DNA of 8,343 bases, from contig JAAXWV010000059.1 of NCBI GenBank assembly GCA_013334845.1, positions 1 through 8,343 of the forward strand. The letters are read 5' to 3'. Made by a program: the position numbers and the translations under genes. This document shows, piece by piece, positions 6,149 through 8,343 of the stretch. The stretch is from Candidatus Roizmanbacteria bacterium. GTDB taxonomy: Bacteria > Patescibacteriota > Microgenomatia > UBA1406 > GWC2-37-13. Position 1 is the stretch's first letter, and every line of letters begins with the position of its first letter. Below the pieces are notes generated by a model. The model was not told where the DNA came from. It saw only the letters and a program-made list of their open reading frames with translations, and ran no database searches.

Positions 6149-6757
6149 CTACCCAATAACCGGCAAACCATTGAGCTCCTCTTTCAAAACACTCTTATAT
6201 CGGGGATTTTTCTTTAAAGCCGGCTTTCCTTCGTGCTCAACGACATAATATGCAAAGCCCTGCATCTGTTTTACCAGCAAATAGTCAGCGTGTCCCGGCA
6301 TACTTACCGGGTCGCGCTCTTCAAAATCAACGATACTATCATCGGCAGTGACAAAATACGTGCTTCCCACATTGGCAACCAAATGCCCATAACTGGAGGG
6401 AATAAATAGACTTTCACCCTGCTTTACCGGAACGGCCTTAAATTCCTCCACCTGATCGACGATCATGTTACCTTGCTCGTCCTGCACGAGCTTCTGAAGC
6501 AGTGCCACTCCCTCGCCATGAATAAACCAATACGTCTCATCGAGCTTGCCAACATGATAATGACCATAAGTCTTAATATACTCGCCGCTAATTGTGCCCG
6601 GTTCCCAGACAGTAATATTGCGCTGGTCGCGTCCACCGCGAATCATATAATAATGGATAGCCGGGCCGACTCCATTTGGATCCATAAGCACTTCCTGCAT
6701 CTTTTCATGAGAACGGGAAGCATAGTGTTTTGGTACGTACGTAAAATCAATATTCAT
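6149..6757 (-). CDS. Cupin-type (archaeal-type) glucose-6-phosphate isomerase
   Basis: This 202-residue protein is close to the usual length of the cupin glucose-6-phosphate isomerases first known from Pyrococcus and relatives. It should interconvert glucose-6-phosphate and fructose-6-phosphate in the cytoplasm using a bound metal. The first motif, EYIKTYGHYHVGKLDETYW (59-77), gives His66, His68 and Glu74. GHYH..KLD..E closely matches the family, with one residue fewer between the second His and the Glu than I recall for the Pyrococcus enzyme. The second motif, FIPSSYGHLVANVG (118-131), gives His125. The N-terminal TVWEPGTISGEY (49-60) is also characteristic. It is unrelated to the classical Pgi fold. 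Its own promoter lies directly upstream, and the ATG at 6757 is preceded by AAGGG 4 nt away, one of the few Shine-Dalgarno-like sequences in the window. The next gene is another sugar-phosphate cupin. Confidence 0.88.
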   Translation of the reverse strand: MNIDFTYVPKHYASRSHEKMQEVLMDPNGVGPAIHYYMIRGGRDQRNITVWEPGTISGEYIKTYGHYHVGKLDETYWFIHGEGVALLQKLVQDEQGNMIVDQVEEFKAVPVKQGESLFIPSSYGHLVANVGSTYFVTADDSIVDFEERDPVSMPGHADYLLVKQMQGFAYYVVEHEGKPALKKNPRYKSVLKEELNGLPVIG

Positions 6758-6766
6758 ATACCCTTA

Positions 6767-6795
6767 AGTCTATGCCTTTGCGAAGGTTTTGTCAA
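6767..6795 (-). promoter_or_regulatory. Sigma-70-type promoter of the glucose-6-phosphate isomerase gene
   Basis: On the - strand, a perfect -35 TTGACA (6795-6790) and a -10 TAGACT (6772-6767, 4 of 6 to TATAAT) are exactly 17 bp apart. The -10 ends 9 nt before the ATG at 6757. Transcription would start within about 3 nt of the start codon, leaving the AAGGG sequence between -10 and ATG mostly outside the transcript. Confidence 0.65.
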
Positions 6796-6797
6796 TG

Positions 6798-6820
6798 CAA
6801 AATGAGGCTATTTATAGGCC
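6798..6820 (-). terminator. Weak hairpin-plus-T-run terminator overlapping a stop codon
   Basis: On the - strand, GGCCTATAAATAGCC (6820-6806) can fold with pairs GGC/GCC and TA/TA, one bulged C and a TAAA loop. TCATTTT follows it. The TAA stop of the membrane-protein gene (6814-6812) sits in the apex of this hairpin. The stem is short and bulged, so termination is likely partial. It lies just before the promoter of the isomerase gene and would separate the two transcription units. Confidence 0.35.
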
Positions 6821-7183
6821 CTGGAGCTGTGTATTCAGACCATTTAGTTCATCTGCAGAATCAGTACTCACTGACTGTAGTTCTTCATTTAGAGCAGAGG
6901 GGGAATCCGGAACTTCAGTAGGAGTTGGGGTCGTAGTCGGATACGCAACTGTTCCGTCTTTAGCAATTTCCATATGCTGAACCGGCTGTCTTTGACCTCG
7001 TGCGTAGCTGCTTTGCATCAGCATGGCAACAAAGGTACCACCGGCTGTTAAGCTAATCATTCCCAAAATCCCAAAAGCTAATATTTTTTTACCCGCTCCG
7101 CCTTTTTGTCTCGCCGGATTAGTCAGTTTATCAACAGTATTTATAAGTTCTTGATTAAAAGCTGTATAATTTTGTGGGTTCAT
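6812..7183 (-). CDS. Single-pass membrane protein with Thr/Pro-rich tail
   Basis: This 123-residue protein is of unknown function. Residues 1-33 are polar and basic (ending RQKGGAGKK), 34-56 form one hydrophobic segment starting ILAFGILGMISL, and the rest is polar with a Thr/Pro-rich stretch (TTTPTPTEVPDS, about 84-95) and a Gln/Leu-containing end. The positive residues before the membrane segment predict an N-in, C-out anchor, placing the tail outside the cell. It lacks a lipobox or catalytic motif. An upstream in-frame TTG at 7192-7190 is possible, but ATG 7183 is chosen because TATATT ends exactly 7 nt before it. It lies 18 bp downstream of the secreted Thr-rich protein gene, on the same strand. 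Shared Thr/Pro style suggests the two act together at the surface; this is inference. Confidence 0.75.
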   Translation of the reverse strand: MNPQNYTAFNQELINTVDKLTNPARQKGGAGKKILAFGILGMISLTAGGTFVAMLMQSSYARGQRQPVQHMEIAKDGTVAYPTTTPTPTEVPDSPSALNEELQSVSTDSADELNGLNTQLQGL

Positions 7184-7196
7184 ATTTTTCAATATA
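7184..7196 (-). promoter_or_regulatory. Putative -10 element of the membrane-protein gene
   Basis: On the - strand, TATATT (7196-7191) is followed by 7 nt and the ATG at 7183. It fits in the 18-bp gap after the preceding gene's stop (7204-7202). No clear -35 box and no Shine-Dalgarno sequence are visible. It would give this gene its own leaderless transcript despite a gap short enough for an operon. Confidence 0.4.
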
Positions 7197-7201
7197 AGTA
7201 A

Positions 7202-8182
7202 TTATTGAGATGCCGTCGGCACTGGTGTCACCGCCTCAGTAGGCATTGCAGCTGATGTAATTTCTGGTGTTACTGTGGGTTCTGGTGTGATAGTTGGTAC
7301 CCTTGTTGCTACTGGTGTAACAGTAGTGGTGGGTTTGGACAATATTGGCTTTAACGTAATCCCCTCAAGTACTGCAAGCTGAGTGATAGCCGCATAAATC
7401 GCTGTTTTTGCTTTTGAAATAGCATCATTTGCAACCTTCAAGTCGCTTCTCATCTGCTGAAATGTTGATGTCGCGCCCGTCTTTAACGCATCGGTAGTGG
7501 TAGATGACACAACATATGTTTTTGTAGACTGTGCTGTGACAGCTGTCTGGGCATCGGTTATGTTTGTTGTAGCAGTAACAATGAGGGTATTCAATGTTGT
7601 CACATCTTTACCATTGGCGGCAAGCGTAGTGCTTTTAGTTGTAAGTTTTTCCAGTATTAGAGACATTTTCTTCAAATCGTTACTCATCTGTTTTACCAGT
7701 CGAGTATTAACCTCCGTAAGGTCTGTGTTTAGTTTGGATACCGTTTCCTTCTTTTTAATGTCCGTGATTTTGCTCATGAGGACGTTAAACTTATTCATTT
7801 TCAACTTGTAGTCAGTGGTAGATGTTGCTGTTCCGTTGGTGATTGCTTTCTCCAGATCGGCTTGTTTTACTCCGAATTGACCCAATAACGAGCGTACGGA
7901 TCCCAATTTATCGTTTACCTTTTGTCCTGCTGGAGGTGTAAGTTTCTCGCCGGAAGGCAGAGGGCGGGGAGTACCTTTTCGTGAATCAACGGTTCCCGTA
8001 AGATCAACATTTAATGGTCTCTTAGTGTAGGGAGGCTTTACCGTAACTTGTTGGGCAGAGGTTGTTTCAGGCGTTACTGTTGGGGTTAACGTTACGTCTT
8101 GTGCCATTGTTGGCGTCACCGTTAAGACAGCCAAGACAATCAACAATCCTAAAAACATATGATACAAATGAATTCGTCTCAT
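7202..8182 (-). CDS. Secreted Thr-rich helical protein
   Basis: This 326-residue protein starts with a typical Sec signal peptide: basic MRRIH, a hydrophobic core at about residues 9-22, then TPTMA with likely signal-peptidase I cleavage after Ala27. The mature protein begins with a Thr/Pro-rich linker (PTVTPETTSA, 34-43). The middle (about 90-275) is strongly helical and Thr/Ser/Lys-rich, probably coiled coil, with LEKLTTKSTTLAANGKDVTT and nearby 'TATTNITDAQTAV' spacing. I associate this arrangement with a widespread helical secreted family in Patescibacteria, but no function is known to me. The tail is again Thr/Pro-rich (TITPEPTVTPEITSA) and ends in TASQ without a membrane anchor or sortase motif. 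It may form a stalk or surface fibre, or associate with the envelope. The gene has its own promoter and is followed by the membrane-protein gene. Confidence 0.8.
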   Translation of the reverse strand: MRRIHLYHMFLGLLIVLAVLTVTPTMAQDVTLTPTVTPETTSAQQVTVKPPYTKRPLNVDLTGTVDSRKGTPRPLPSGEKLTPPAGQKVNDKLGSVRSLLGQFGVKQADLEKAITNGTATSTTDYKLKMNKFNVLMSKITDIKKKETVSKLNTDLTEVNTRLVKQMSNDLKKMSLILEKLTTKSTTLAANGKDVTTLNTLIVTATTNITDAQTAVTAQSTKTYVVSSTTTDALKTGATSTFQQMRSDLKVANDAISKAKTAIYAAITQLAVLEGITLKPILSKPTTTVTPVATRVPTITPEPTVTPEITSAAMPTEAVTPVPTASQ

Positions 8183-8189
8183 GAATTAA

Positions 8190-8218
8190 ATCCTAGTCAA
8201 TTTGACTCCATATGTCAA
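8190..8218 (-). promoter_or_regulatory. Sigma-70-type promoter of the secreted protein gene
   Basis: On the - strand, a perfect -35 TTGACA (8218-8213) and a -10 TAGGAT (8195-8190, 4 of 6 to TATAAT) are separated by exactly 17 bp. The -10 ends 7 nt before the ATG at 8182, so the transcript should be leaderless or nearly so. The AGGA that could act as a Shine-Dalgarno sequence lies inside the -10 box itself. Confidence 0.6.
8196..8218. promoter_or_regulatory. Three alternating TTGAC half-sites inside the promoter
   Basis: GTCAA-T-TTGAC (8196-8206) is a perfect palindrome lying in the spacer between the -35 and -10 boxes. A third half-site, GTCAA at 8214-8218, overlaps the -35 box, so TTGAC(8202-8206) and GTCAA(8214-8218) form a second inverted pair with a 7-nt gap. 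A repressor bound here would block the promoter of the secreted protein gene. The binding protein is unknown, and part of the match comes from the -35 box itself. Confidence 0.3.
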
Positions 8219-8230
8219 TACCTATACAGA

Positions 8231-8343
8231 GGGTAATCTAAAGGAGTTGTCGCATAATCAGTTAAGATTATGGACATGTATACCCTCAACCAAGTGCCCA
8301 GCGAGGCACAAATCAGAAAGTACTTACGACGCATTGTGTTCGG
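8231..8343 (+). mobile_element. Left end of a probable insertion sequence
   Basis: The probable transposase start at 8270 is preceded by a short non-coding stretch (8231-8269) that should contain the terminal inverted repeat. GGAGTTGTCGCATAATC (8243-8259) and the flanking GGGTAATCT are candidates for it. TAATCT (8234-8239) is the inverse of AGATTA (8265-8270), a minor inverted repeat. The exact end and the target duplication cannot be fixed because the right end lies outside the window. The element sits about 50-90 bp upstream of the secreted protein gene, divergent from it. Confidence 0.35.
8270..8343 (+). CDS. Probable transposase, N-terminal fragment
   Basis: The frame from ATG 8270 (or ATG 8276) is open to the window edge and reads M-D-MYTLNQVPSEAQIRKYL followed by RRIVF. 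The pattern of a short helix with EAQIRKYLRRIVFG resembles, from memory, the start of IS1595/ISXO2-type transposases, in which a CxxC zinc ribbon follows immediately and then a DDE-type catalytic domain; neither is visible here. An in-frame TAA at 8255-8257 limits the start to 8270 or later. No Shine-Dalgarno sequence lies at a usable distance: AAGGAG at 8241-8246 is 23 nt away. Only about 24 residues are seen, so the family call is tentative. Confidence 0.5.
   Translation, partial: MDMYTLNQVPSEAQIRKYLRRIVF

Noticed and set aside
7184..7192. TTG start giving three extra residues to the membrane protein
   Set aside because: ATG 7183 is a stronger start codon, and the TATATT hexamer would overlap the TTG.
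8202..8228. Rightward promoter for the transposase (TTGACT at 8202, TATACA at 8223)
   Set aside because: The spacer is only 15 bp and the start codon lies more than 40 nt further on. The TTGACT is better explained as part of the palindrome in the leftward promoter.
1..8343. CRISPR arrays, tRNA or rRNA genes
   Set aside because: No regularly spaced direct repeats, and no cloverleaf or conserved rRNA segments, were found on reading both strands.

Overview
The window looks like chromosomal DNA from a bacterium, most likely a member of the Candidate Phyla Radiation / Patescibacteria (Microgenomates-like). This is inferred from style, not from a marker gene. The clues are short, densely packed genes; secreted and membrane proteins with Thr/Pro-rich 'TPT/TPE' tails; a helical secreted protein of a kind I associate with these genomes; a cupin-type glucose-6-phosphate isomerase instead of the classical enzyme; and the standard code with TAA, TAG and TGA stops.

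Layout. Positions 1-265 hold no convincing gene, but contain a compact palindrome resembling REP/RAYT-type repeats. Four genes follow on the + strand: a prolyl-oligopeptidase-like serine hydrolase (266-2353), an unrecognised 501-residue helical protein (2373-3878), a short-chain dehydrogenase/reductase (3944-4711), and an unrecognised 257-residue protein whose C-terminus looks like a helix-turn-helix domain (4753-5526). A perfect 24-bp palindrome plus T-run closes this block. Just beyond it is a 12-codon stub that reads like the first residues of an FmdB-type zinc-ribbon protein.

Four genes then lie on the - strand. In transcription order they are a secreted Thr-rich helical protein (8182-7202), a single-pass membrane protein with a Thr/Pro-rich stretch after its membrane segment (7183-6812), a cupin glucose-6-phosphate isomerase (6757-6149) and a phosphomannose-isomerase-type cupin (6092-5637). 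The first two probably act together at the cell surface. The last two probably act in hexose-phosphate interconversion. At the right edge, reading rightward, is the start of a probable transposase.

The most striking pattern is regulatory. Every one of the eight complete genes has a -10-like hexamer (TATACT, TATATT, TATATA, TAGGAT or TAGACT) ending only 5-9 nt before its start codon, four of them at exactly 7 nt. Canonical Shine-Dalgarno sequences are largely absent. Three of these promoters also have a TTGACA or TCGACA -35 box at exactly 17 bp. The simplest reading is that most genes here are transcribed individually as leaderless or near-leaderless mRNAs, even where intergenic gaps are only 18-20 bp and would normally suggest operons.
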